Positions 39,401 through 51,400 of a stretch of 64,000 nucleotides of DNA are shown in pieces. Where the stretch lies: assembly GCA_964017125.1 (NCBI GenBank), contig OZ024902.1:52739201-52803200 (forward strand), given 5' to 3'. The translations under genes were made by a program, and so were the position numbers. The notes beneath the pieces are model-generated. The model saw nothing but the letters and a program-made list of their open reading frames with translations, did no database searches and had not been told where the DNA came from. Positions within the stretch are counted from its first letter, which is position 1; every line of letters begins with the position of its first letter. This stretch comes from Flabesymbios commensalis (Eukaryota > Annelida > Polychaeta > Terebellida > Flabelligeridae).

Positions 39401-42400
39401 GGTGGTCCAGTACGCAGAACTCACCTTGACAGATGGGAGGGCCAGTGCGCAGAGCTCACCTTGATAGACGGGAGGCCCGATACACATAACATTTCTTGCC
39501 AGATGGAAGGCCATGTAGGCCTACGCAGAACTAACTTTAACAGATGGCAGGCCCAGTACGCAGAACTCACATTGACAGATGGGAGGACCAGTATGCAGAA
39601 CTCACCTTGACAGTTATGGTTGGTCCAGTACGCAGAACTCACCTTGACAGATGGCAGGCCCAGTACGCAGAACTCACCTTGACAGATGGCAGGCCCAGTA
39701 CGCAGAACTCACCTTGACAGATGGCAGGCCCAGTACGCAGAACTCACCTTGACAGATGGAAGGCCCTGTACGCAGAACTAACCTTACCAGATGGCAGGCC
39801 CAGTAGGCAGAACTCACCTTGACAGATAGGAGGACCGGTATACAGAACTCACCTTAACAGTTATGGTTGGTCCAGTACACAGAACTCACCTTGACAGATG
39901 GGAGGACCAGTATGCTTGACAGATGGGAGGACCAGTATGCACAACTCACCTTGACAGATGGGAAGCCCAGTAGGCATACACATAACCGTCTTTGACAGAA
40001 TGGAGGCCCAGTACGCATAACTCTTCTTGTCAGATGGAAGGCCCTGTACAGTACTGTTCATTTGAAACTTACGTGGTGAATATTCGCCACGAATTCACAC
40101 GAATTTAATTCGCCGAATTCGCGATGAATGGTATTCGCCGATAACACAAAGGATCGGGCGAACATTCGCCATGGATTCTCCGCGAATTCACTGATCGATA
40201 TTCGCCAGCGATAGAGATAGGTCGGCGAATTCACGGTAGGGAATTCGTGGTGGGGAAGTCGGCGAACTCGCGATGAGGAAGTCGGCGAATTCGCGGTGAG
40301 GAATTCGGCGAATTCGCGGTGGGGAATTCGCACTTCCCGCAATTCGCGTAGCTATATGCCAGTGACGCTGTGCCGCACCAGTACTGGCAGTAGGCCTACG
40401 TTTGACTGTGTAAGCTATCCATTACATTATGACTTGTATTTTTCTCTATGATCGTTCAAATATTCTGAAACTTGTCACTATTGAAAAAATAAAATGATTA
40501 TTTATTGTCTTATATTTATACCTCATTACTTATTTAACCGTTATGCAGAGAATGCGGAACTAATATCGAGAAATGTGTGCGAGCGAGCGCCGGCATCTTG
40601 GAATTCCGGAAAAGAACGAGTGATTATCCGGAAATCATCGGCTCGCATAAATTAGCCAGGCTTACGCTGGATTAGTCAAATGAGGCTCCCACGTGTAAAT
40701 GTCGCTAAATCGCACAATGACAACCACACACGATGATGCTAAAGAAAAATGACAGTCACAATATGACAACAGACCATCATGACATCTTGATAACGGCACA
40801 AGCCTCTGTGACCCTCTGTGTCTGTTTTAAGTTGACAATTCGCCTCCATGCATACATAGATAGCAGCATTTTGATGTTGCATTCCCAGATTCTCCAGGAT
40901 GAATCAGATGAATTCCCTACTGTGAATCCTATTTCCCAAGAAGAATTCTCCGTGGGGAATTCACCATGGGGTATTTCCTATGGGGAATTCACCATCAGGA
41001 ATTCCCCAGGAAATCCCAATGGAGAATTCACCACGGTGAATTCACCATGGGGAATTCACCGTGAATCTGATTCCCCGGGCATTCTTCGTGAATTCACCAA
41101 TTTGCCTGGGGCAAAGAATTAGATTCCCCAAGGGGAATTCCCCATGGAGAATTCTCTTGTGGTGAATTCATGTGAATATTTCCGGTGAATTCCCCGCAAG
41201 TTTCAAATGAACAGTACTGTACGTAGAACTAACCTTAACAGATGGCAGGCCCAGTACGCAGAACTCACATTGACAGATGGGAGGACTAGTATAAAGAACT
41301 CCTCTTGGCAGATATGGGTGGTACATTTAGCAGAACTCAGTTGGTAATCAGGGAGGCCCAGTATGCAGAACTCACATTGACAGATGAGAGGGCTTGTACG
41401 CAACACTCACCTTGACAGATATGAGTGATTGCGGCCCAGTACGTAGAATTCACCTTGACAGATGGGAGGGCCTGTACGCAGAACTTACCTTGAGAGATGG
41501 GAGTGATGGTAACCCAGTACATAGAACTCACCTTGAAAGATGGGAGTGAGGGAGGCCCAGTACGCAGAATTCACCTTGACAGATGGGAGTGATTGTGGCT
41601 CAGTACGCAGAACTCACCTTGACAGATGGGAATGAGGGTGGCTCAGTACGCAAAACTCACCTTGAAAGATGGGAGTGAGGGAGGCCCAGTACGCAGAATT
41701 CACCTTGACAGATGGGAGTGATGGTGAGCCAGTACGCAAAACTCACCTTAACAGGTGGGAGTGATGGTGACCCAGTACGCAGAACTCACCTTGAAAGATG
41801 GGAGTGAGGGAGGCCCAGTACGCAGAATTCACCTTGACAGATGGGGGTGATTGTGGCCCATTACGCAGAACTCACCTTAAAAGGTGGGATTGATGGTGAC
41901 CCAGTACACAGAACTCACCTTGAGAGATAGGAGTGAGGAGGCCCAGTACGTAGAACTCACCTTGACAGATGGGAGGCCCAGTACGCACAACTCACCTTGA
42001 CAGATGGGAGTGATGGTGAGCCAGTACGCAAAACTCACCTTAACAGGTGGGAGTGATGGTGATCCAGTACGCAGAACTCACCTTGACAGATGGGAGTGAA
42101 GGTGACCCTATACGCAGAGCTCACCTTGACAGATGGGAGTGAGGGTGACCCTATACGCAGAACTCACCTTGACAGATGGGAGTGAGGGTGGCCCAGTACG
42201 CAGAACGTTTGGACGAATTACAGATGAGCCGAGGGTTGCCGATCAGCTGGTAACCATGGTGACAGACAAAACTACAGCTGCTGCCGAACGCATGCGTGAG
42301 AGATGTACAGTTTCGGCTGCCATGGAGAGGGGTTCCTGGGTCCGGACAAGTGGTAACTGTAACAATTACAGCTCAATTCAAATAAATGACAAACATTGTT

Positions 42401-45400
42401 TGTCTAGGCCTACGTATTTTTCACATTTGTCGTCTAACATATACATGGAGTAGAACTATCCCTGAATATAGACAATAAATATTTTTACATAAATCATGCA
42501 CCATCATATCTAGTCAATATAGTTCATGTAATGCTCTTTGAATATTGTGGAAATGAACTTTTTTCATTCAATAATAAGTACGTCAGTGCCGATTATGTAT
42601 CGATGATGAATATACCACCATATTTTTTAGATGTAATATATATGACAATGTACTGATTAGTGTATTTTATCACACTTTAGAAACGACACAAAAATCAGCA
42701 GACTGGGCTTGCTTTTAGCAGCTTAGATGCTGATCAAGTGATTTTACCATATTAAATACAAGCAACGAGGAAAGTCATAATGATAATTCTTACTTCTGCA
42801 GAATGGTTGTTCGTGAGACCACTGTCCAGTGGCTAGACATGTGACTTCAGGACTGCCCACCACTGAATAGCCATCAATACACTTCAGCGTACATCGTGAA
42901 CCGTATAGTTGTGATGTGTCGCAGTCCAAATAACCGAATGGCTGGTAGGGCTGCTTGTTGCAACGAATTACTGGAAAATATGACAAAAATGTTTAGCATA
43001 AATATGGCATAGTATTCTTATATACGCCTCTCTACAATTGGGTGGCACATAGTATGAGCAGTATTTTAGACACAAACTTTATGCAATACATGAACTTCTC
43101 TTCCTCGGAACATGGGAGGTTATACCTGCACGTATATGATTCGCCTTTATCATGTTTATAAGTGCAGTGATTTGCATACACAAAATAAATAATCCAAGCA
43201 AACCAAGATATTATTACCATGTTACGCCACCACGTTGGTGTATCTTCTCCAGAAAAAGAGCTTGCATTAAGCGTCATTCATAAATCTCTGACATGTTTTG
43301 AAGACGGCGGAAGCAGCCAATCAGAGTTTCATTGCCTACTGGTCTACTTGGGTCACCCAGAAAGTCAGAAAATTAAAACAATAACCACCGGGGTATTTCT
43401 TAATTATTTTATTCAAAGCTGTGATGATTGTTCTCGTAATCCCCGAATCATGCAGAATGAAAGTTTATTTTAATAAAAAAGTGAGTGTGATAAATTATAA
43501 TTATTTGAATGGATTCTCAGTCCTTCATCATTCATCTACATATTTGTTTAATTGGTATTTATAATCCTGGTGGGTTACTTGTGATAACCCTTTCAGTGCG
43601 GGGACATCTTTAGACGTCAGAATCTGGCGTCTAGAGACGGTTCATACACTTGAAGAATTAAACAAGAGGCCAGCCGGCCACCATAATTCCCCGCCCCGCC
43701 CGTGTGATAAATTTTACAGGGTGCATACTTCCCTGAAGTCTCACATTCTGTTTCACAGCACTTAACGCTCTACCTATCTGTCTACCCACAGATTACTAGA
43801 TCACATGACTCTTTCTGTAGGTCCTCCTGTGAACTAATTGTATTATTAGGGTGTGATATTTTTTACAAGTCAATGATGGTTACAAGTCGGCATTTTTTAA
43901 TTTCATCAAGTTGACATTTTTCAGGGAATATCCCCCCCCCCCCCACTGGAATCACTCATGTTGTTTATCGCAAGGATCTAGCTATCTGACACAGCTTACC
44001 AGATATCACGCATATTAAGGTCAATAATTGCAGATTATAGTAATGGTCGAAACCGCATTTTTTTTATAGTAATGGTCTAGCTGTCTGGCACGGTTTGTCA
44101 GATATCGAACATAGTAAAGTTAATTACGACCGACAAACGGCCATTTAAAATTTAATCAAGTTGATTTTTTTCAGGGAATATCCCTATCTGAAACTGCACA
44201 TTTTTCTCTACAGTAATGGTCTAGCTATCCGGCACGATTTGCCAGATATCAGGTATATTAAAGTTAATTTTGGCCGATGGTCGGCCAATTAAGTAGGTCA
44301 AATTTCATCAACCTCAAAAGGCACATATACACCCCCTGGTGGATGTGTGTGTGCAATGTGAAATAAATCCATCCACAGGTTTCCGAGATCGTCGGGCGGG
44401 GGATAGAAATCCATATTATCCGTAAAGACCCATAACATAGGTATTCAAATGAAGCTTAAAGAGTTAACTAACACAATAATGATGATTTTAAATTAAAAAA
44501 GACACCTACTTCGTCGCCTCGGAGCTAAATGATCCTATCTGCCACTCTAACGAGTGTCCGATAGGATCCTTTAGCTCCGAGGCGACGACTTGGTCTTCGT
44601 GGTTTACACAAAAATAGTTCAGCATTGTTAGAGTGAATCATTCTAGTAACACCAATTGAGGACTGTAAAATACAATTATTTTTCCTCCGATACAACTTCA
44701 AGTGAGCATAAAATTTATTTAGTTTCGGTAAGCTGTCATTTCATTCAATGAGGTATCTGAACGAAACATGACACTTTCTGACTGTCTTTCTGTGAACTAA
44801 TTGTATTATTAGGGTGTGATATTTTATACAAGTGCACTAATAAGAGTGAGGCTATATCACGTTGCTTTTGACCATTTTCCAAAGCGCTGTCTCAATGTCG
44901 AGGCAACATATTGCACACCTATTTTTCCTGGGGCCTATTTCTCTGGGGTAGGGCTGACCTTTACAATACAATGTCACATGATGCCGACAATCAATACAGT
45001 CCCACTAAGCGAACCCCGCGCGCAAGCACAGACAAAAAAGGAAAAAACGGGAAGGGAAACAATCTGACGAGTCCGAAGCCAGCCCAGACAGACACCCATG
45101 TCACACGTTACAGCATATAGCGTTATAATCTGATTATGAAAAGCGATGTGTGCAAACTGAATCATAAGCCTATTTTTATATGCGAATTAGTAGGATAATA
45201 ATATTAACTAAGCATTTTTTCGTCAAAGTTCATCATTATATGCAACGTCAGACACTAGTGCTTAAGCAGCAGGTAAACTATTGGTCAGTTAATTTACGTA
45301 TAGTCTAGAGCTGAGAGGGTAAAATCAGTTATTTTTTACATTATCGGACCAGTACTGACGGTAGGCCTATACGTTTATTTTGGGATAATTATAATATGAC

Positions 45401-48400
45401 GTAAAATAAAATACCACTGCAAATTCCTATTTGGCGGATGAAAAAAGCTTTATTTTGTAGCAACAAAAATAAAAACTCGTTCTGAAAACATTCGATGGCA
45501 TAATTTCAGGCTACAAAATACTGTTCATTATAATCCGGACGTTCGAATATTCGCTTCAAATGGATATTATCATTTGCTGAAGCGATATAATCATTATATC
45601 GACGTGAGAGGAGCCATGATATTCTCTCGTCACAAAATGAGTATCCGTGACAATTCACAGAAAACAGAGACCATAGACCCCAGGTTATTCTCCAGCATAA
45701 ATCCTGGCAAACAGGAGACGTTGACCCAATGTCGAGTTAGTGTTGTGCCAGTGTCGAAGATGATGGGCCAACACCAACCCGGCATTGGATCGTTTCCAGC
45801 ATAAATCTGTGGAGCGTACACGCGCGGAATAACTTGATCAGTAAGGCGGTGTACTAATTCATCTTGTGTAATCTGATAATGTGAGGACTTGTCCTAAAAT
45901 GTCAGATGATTTCTTCTGGATGTGTCTGCTCTTTATAATCTGGTGTCTTGTGGACCAGCTCCAACTGCCATTAATGTCTCCAGACGCTGTCTGTTCTATC
46001 GCAAAGTCCACGCATGCAGTACTTCTCCCAAAAATTCACAATTTGCAAGAATCGGAACACGCTAGATTACCCTCTCTATAGACAATTTATCAATATTTTA
46101 ATATACTACTGGTTGGTCCTTGACTCGCCAGTCTCGACAATTTAAATTTTAGGTTACTCAATATTGCGTTACTCTACCACGACCCACAATTTCAAGCGAA
46201 ATGTTTTTCATTGTTTAATCTCACTGATTGTAGGCACGATTCTCCTTCCAAATCGCTAATTAAAGGTGCTTATAAAAAGGGCAGCAACAATTATTATAAT
46301 TGTAATGTTAATAATACTGTTAATGGTTATGCCACTTTTCACATAACTTCATGGGTATGTAACGTTCTACCTAACTCCATCCATGACTATGCCACGTTTG
46401 AGATATCTTCCACGGCTATACCTTTTTCACTTAACCCCACTGTTTTCACACAACTTCATGGTTAGACAACTTTTATCAGATTCTATGGTCATACTACTTT
46501 TTAAATAACTCCGTGGATATACCACGTTTTACCTATAGCTCCACGGTTTATTTCTCACAACTGTATGGTTACATTGCTTTTCACCTTCCAAGCAAACACA
46601 AAACACTTGCGTAACATTCGTATAACGTCGGCCCAACGTCCTTGACGTTGGTCCAACATTGTACAAATGTTATACAAATGTTTCGTGTTTGCTGGGTTAC
46701 TTTATGTCTATACCACTTGACACTTAACTCCACGTTTATACCATTCTCACATAACCCCCCCCCCCCCCCCCCCTTATACCATTTTTAACCCCATCGTTAT
46801 TCCACGTTTAGTTAAGTCCACTTTTACTGGTATATCACTTTTCATCTCCGCGGTTATATCACCTTTCACGTAATTCCATGGTTACACCACTACTAACGTC
46901 ACTTCATGTTTATACCACATTTCATCGAGCTCCATAATCATACCACCTAACTCAGTGGTTATATTATTTGCAGCCTACATCATGTACATGTAACTGCATG
47001 GTTATACCACTATTCAGGTAAGTCCAAGGCTATGCCACTTTTCAACAAAATTGCTCTATTTCCACCCTGAAGCTATTTAAATCACTTAGTCCTCCTGCAG
47101 TTTTGCTGTGACTGACGAGCTGGAAGTCAATTTACATGACTTATCATCAAACTCGCATGACATTATGTGATAAACAAGGAGCTCATATGCAGTCTTTATA
47201 TAAAAAGAGAGAGCTTCGCAAGCAATTTTTCTGATTTACGATTCACTCTTTGAGCTTCTGACGGCAAATTGCCAAGCGGGCATGTTTTCTTCTGGTTGAG
47301 CAGCTCTCTTGTCTGGATCACTTTAAGGCAATCCCGCCAGGTCCCATTAAAACGGGTGATCCTTCACTATACACGAGGTAGTGCGGCTTATTTTTCCAAA
47401 GCAATACATGTGTTTTGTGATAAAGACCTCCTTACACATGTCCATGATGGGGATGTCATTCTAATCCGTAGCATATAGGAAATTGCGTCATCAAGTAGGA
47501 AGCTTATAATAACATTCATATGTGACTAAATGTCACTATTTAGTATTTGACGGAGCTGCAAATATGTTTTTATTGAACAATTATGGAACGTTATATATGG
47601 AACACTGCTGTGTCTTTATTTTCATAAATAAATGTGGACAATTACACCTGCTGCAATTTAGCTAAGAGTTAAACTGAAGTAAAGATAAAGGAAGAAAACA
47701 GGGTTTTTCGATTATCAAAAGTTTTTGTTTAACCCTTGGATCAAGAGACGGCAGCAGGAAAAACTAATCTATGAGAAAAAGAAAAGACAGGCGGTTTAAA
47801 CCGTGCCGCGGTATTCCTCCGTGCAAGGCTAAAAGGCAGTAACTACTTGCTTTGCAAGTAAACAGTTACTGCATTTTGCTTTGCAGAACAGTATTGTACA
47901 GGCCACCATCGAGGATGGTCAGCACTGCGGTGGACATCAATCACCTCAGTCTAATTACTCAGAGGAGCCGTATTCTCGTACAAGTTACAATATATCGTAG
48001 GCTTCTGATTGGTCGAGATGGCCATCTCGACCAATCAGAAGCCTACGATATATCGTAATTTTTACGAGAATACGGGCCCTCGTACATCGTGAGAGATAAT
48101 TACATTCACAGAGACACTGCCAATTGTGTGAATTGGTTGACACAGACCAAGGTATTCAGGTATTAGGGCCATTGGTCATAACATAGAAATCCTATAAACT
48201 TCCCAGTGAAGATTTATACTGTCTTTGTTTACTGTCAAATCATTAAAATGCTAGATACTCGTCGTGCTGTGACACAACAGTAATTCGTGCAAATACAAAA
48301 ATTGTGTTTTTGCGAATAAATCTCTGCATCATTGCAGAGTTTATCATTATTGCATCACGGCTTTTCTGTAGAAAAAAATCAACATAGTCCTAACTAGTTG

Positions 48401-51400
48401 AATGTTTATCCGAGCTGTACTCTTTGAAATGTATACTTCTGTTTAGCAGTTTATTGCGAACAGGTGCAATATGTTAAAATAAATATTACAATATGTGATA
48501 GGTATTCTATTTTCCTATAATTATTCTATTTTACTCAGTACAAGAGCACATTATTGCGATAAAAAAAGTGAGATATCTTAATTTCAAATGTTGCTGTTCT
48601 CTATGGACGCTCGATATCACCTCAACTGGGAGAATGATACATGGCCGTGAAGCAGCCAGTCGTGACTCGGGACAATGGGTGGCGCAGGAGTTTGGTGATT
48701 GTGAGCTAGGGTGAGGGGACAGGAACAAGGATACATGAGGGTGAGTCCGGCGCCATAAAGTCGCCATGGGGATAGTGATGTACCCCCTGGGGACCCATTG
48801 CTCTACTACAAGGCTCCCCTGTAGGACACGAGGTGCCCACAATCACCAGGGACACGCACTGTCCACACAACGGTCAGGACCAACTAGACACAAACATTCT
48901 ATCGTTCGTTTTTACATTTGTTTCTTCGTTGGTGATAGATTAACTCGAGTCTTACATCATCTCACACACCAACCATTATAGTAGACATTAATCTGTTAAT
49001 GTCGCCATTTCCAACCAGCACAGACAGGCTGAAGACTCTGAATGAAGGTTGTCTGTGTCTAATTAAACCTCTTATAGTAAGTATGCCCACAAGGCTTATA
49101 TATAGTAGCGACTTAAAGCTGCCAGGCGTATCGTGGCGGACTATAAAGTAAGTGTGTCCTTCTTAAGAAAGGGAAGCTATGGTGACCACTTAGTGTGAGC
49201 AAACATCTTTCAGTGTAAGCGTACAGAGAATAATAAATGAAGATTAACACGATGGCAGCTGAACATCAACTAAGAGCCTTTTAATACGTCCCCTATCTCG
49301 CTTTTCGCTGTATTTTATGCCATTTCGTGAATCACAAACTTGTAATAAATTATGATTCAATGGACCCAAAAGGGCATTGTCAGCATTGCGGACACTAACC
49401 TTCATAATATGAATCTGCATTTAATTTGTTTCCCTTTTCCAATATGTCCAGTCTGTGTTTAAACAAAGTCTGTGGGGGGGGGGGGGGGGTCTTGATCAAA
49501 CACATTATGAAATAACCAGTGGTGGCAGTGATTACAGTTGACAGGATTCTACTGATAAATCATCTGCTCCAATAAACGCGAATACGCATTCTCTCCATCT
49601 TCACATAGTACATGCTTCTATATAAAATACTCACTAATTCCTTTTCATTCATTGTTGGTAATTATTATACGCGAATGACATCAATTTTCAGATAAAACCA
49701 AATAACCTTCGAACTTGTGCAGACATTTTCCCGGTAGAACCAGGAGAATGAGTCATCCTGGTTTTTGTAGGCAAAAAAAATAGGGAAAGAATAGTAGACT
49801 GCAGACAAACAAATAGGCAAGTATAGGCGGACTGGCTGTATTCTATTGATTTGGGTGAGTGAAGGGCCAGTTGGGTCGGACATGGCGGGGCACGTAGTGG
49901 GGCCCTAGATCAGCTGACACAAACCTACATGTCACAGACCACGGCCCGACGTCAGGTGAATGCCGGCCCGACGTCTGCGACGTCGGACCGACATTAAACT
50001 GGCGTCAGGCCGGCGATTCCTGGGTGACCACTCCCTGGAAATCAGGGATCCAGAATTTGATGCTGAGCGGACACGGGCCAGGACGATGATCCTGATTGGG
50101 TGGACCACATGGCTTGTTCATCAGTCTGACCTGGATCGGGGATGCTATTGCATAACAGCAAATCGATGGCGAAACCCAAGACGTGTCTGCATAATATTTA
50201 AAACTGATAGGATTTATGTAAAATTATACCCGTTATATTGTATCTTAGGAACGCCACAACAGTGGTATCTTTCATAAGGTCGCTCGAAAAGTTAGACATA
50301 ATTATTTAGGATAATTCTCTCGCAGCCACAACGACAATGATTTAACGCTTAAATCACTTATGTGGCCTGAATGGGCATGAAAAGCACCCATGAAGTAGAT
50401 GAGTGATGCGTGAAAAATATGTTCATTCTTTACCGTGAGTAAAAAGCATGATTTTTATTTAAAAAAAAATGATCATGATTTCTTTTATAAACAACTTGTA
50501 CCAATCGCTTATGGACAATCGGACACAGAGGCATCAACATTTGAGACACACTTGAATATACCATCAACAGTGTTCAGCATTAATCAGGGAATTCTAGCTT
50601 TAACCCTTAAAGCGCTGAAATATGTTTACATAAACCAAGAGACCAAAGGTTTTTTCAATTTGAAAACAGCATAAATGTCTTAGTCAGCTCTTTCCCCTTC
50701 AGTTTAATACATATGTTATGTTTCTGCAGACAACGTAAATGTTTCACTCTTTCAGTGCGGGGATCGACTTTAGACGTCATAATCTGACGTCCATAGACGT
50801 CAGAATCTGACGTCTTAAGTTGGCGCTGAAAGGTTTAATACACCACTAATACGTGAACTAATAACTGTGATATATTCACAACACAAGGGGGAGCATCCAA
50901 TCCGATGTTCAAAAGTTTAGATATCCAAGACTGGTAATTTTGCTTTTCTTGGGAAAACATATGTTGATAATTCTTTTAGCTTAATACTTATAGTTTTAGC
51001 CTAATACTAATATTTTAGCTTAATAAGCCGCTATTATATTAGAGAGGAACATGGTGCAATGGTTGGAGCGTGGCGCTCTGCCGATGTCGCTGCCTGCCGT
51101 GCGGTTTCGAATCCCGCTTGGTGCAGGATTTTCAGAGAAATATCATGTTTCTCCCCTCTCAATCTTGGGACATTGTTAAGATGTTGTGTCCTTGGGCAAG
51201 GCACTTCATCCTCAAATGCTTCACTCAGGTGAAAATGAGTACCTGGTAGGACAGAGATGGCAATGTGTACGATAAGTTCAATGCACCGAAACGGCTGCAG
51301 GACTGTATGTTCTCCGTGGAGTTAAAATGGCACACGAATGAACAGGTCCAGTGACCAGGGGTAAGATGTAAAGTCGGATGATAGGTCTTCAGATTTGATA

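Larger units (their letters stand above)
43588..44636. mobile_element. TTAA-type MITE with GTGCGGGGA hairpin, copy 5 (interrupted)
   Basis: The left part AACCCTTTCAGTGCGGGGAC to about 43660 and the right part from 44403 (AAGACCCATAACATAGGTAT, CAAATGAAGC) to the end TTCAGCATTGTTAGAG are one element split by a 740-bp insertion. A second hairpin sits within the right part. Confidence 0.65.

Noticed and set aside
39861-40342. CRISPR-like regular repeats
   Set aside because: Repeats are contiguous minisatellite units and transposon subterminal words without unique spacers, in a eukaryotic intron.
43032-43277. Signal-peptide-like minus-strand frame (MVIISWFAWIIYFVYANHC) just upstream of exon 2
   Set aside because: Its only good donor (TGCAG|GTATAA) leaves in phase 2, whereas exon 2 needs phase 1, and the HYR exon at 54.2 kb joins exon 2 correctly. 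A first exon for an alternative transcript is not excluded but is unsupported.
48531-48981. Pro/Ser-rich frames on both strands
   Set aside because: No domain, no splice phase match to the neighbouring gene, overlapping in both orientations.
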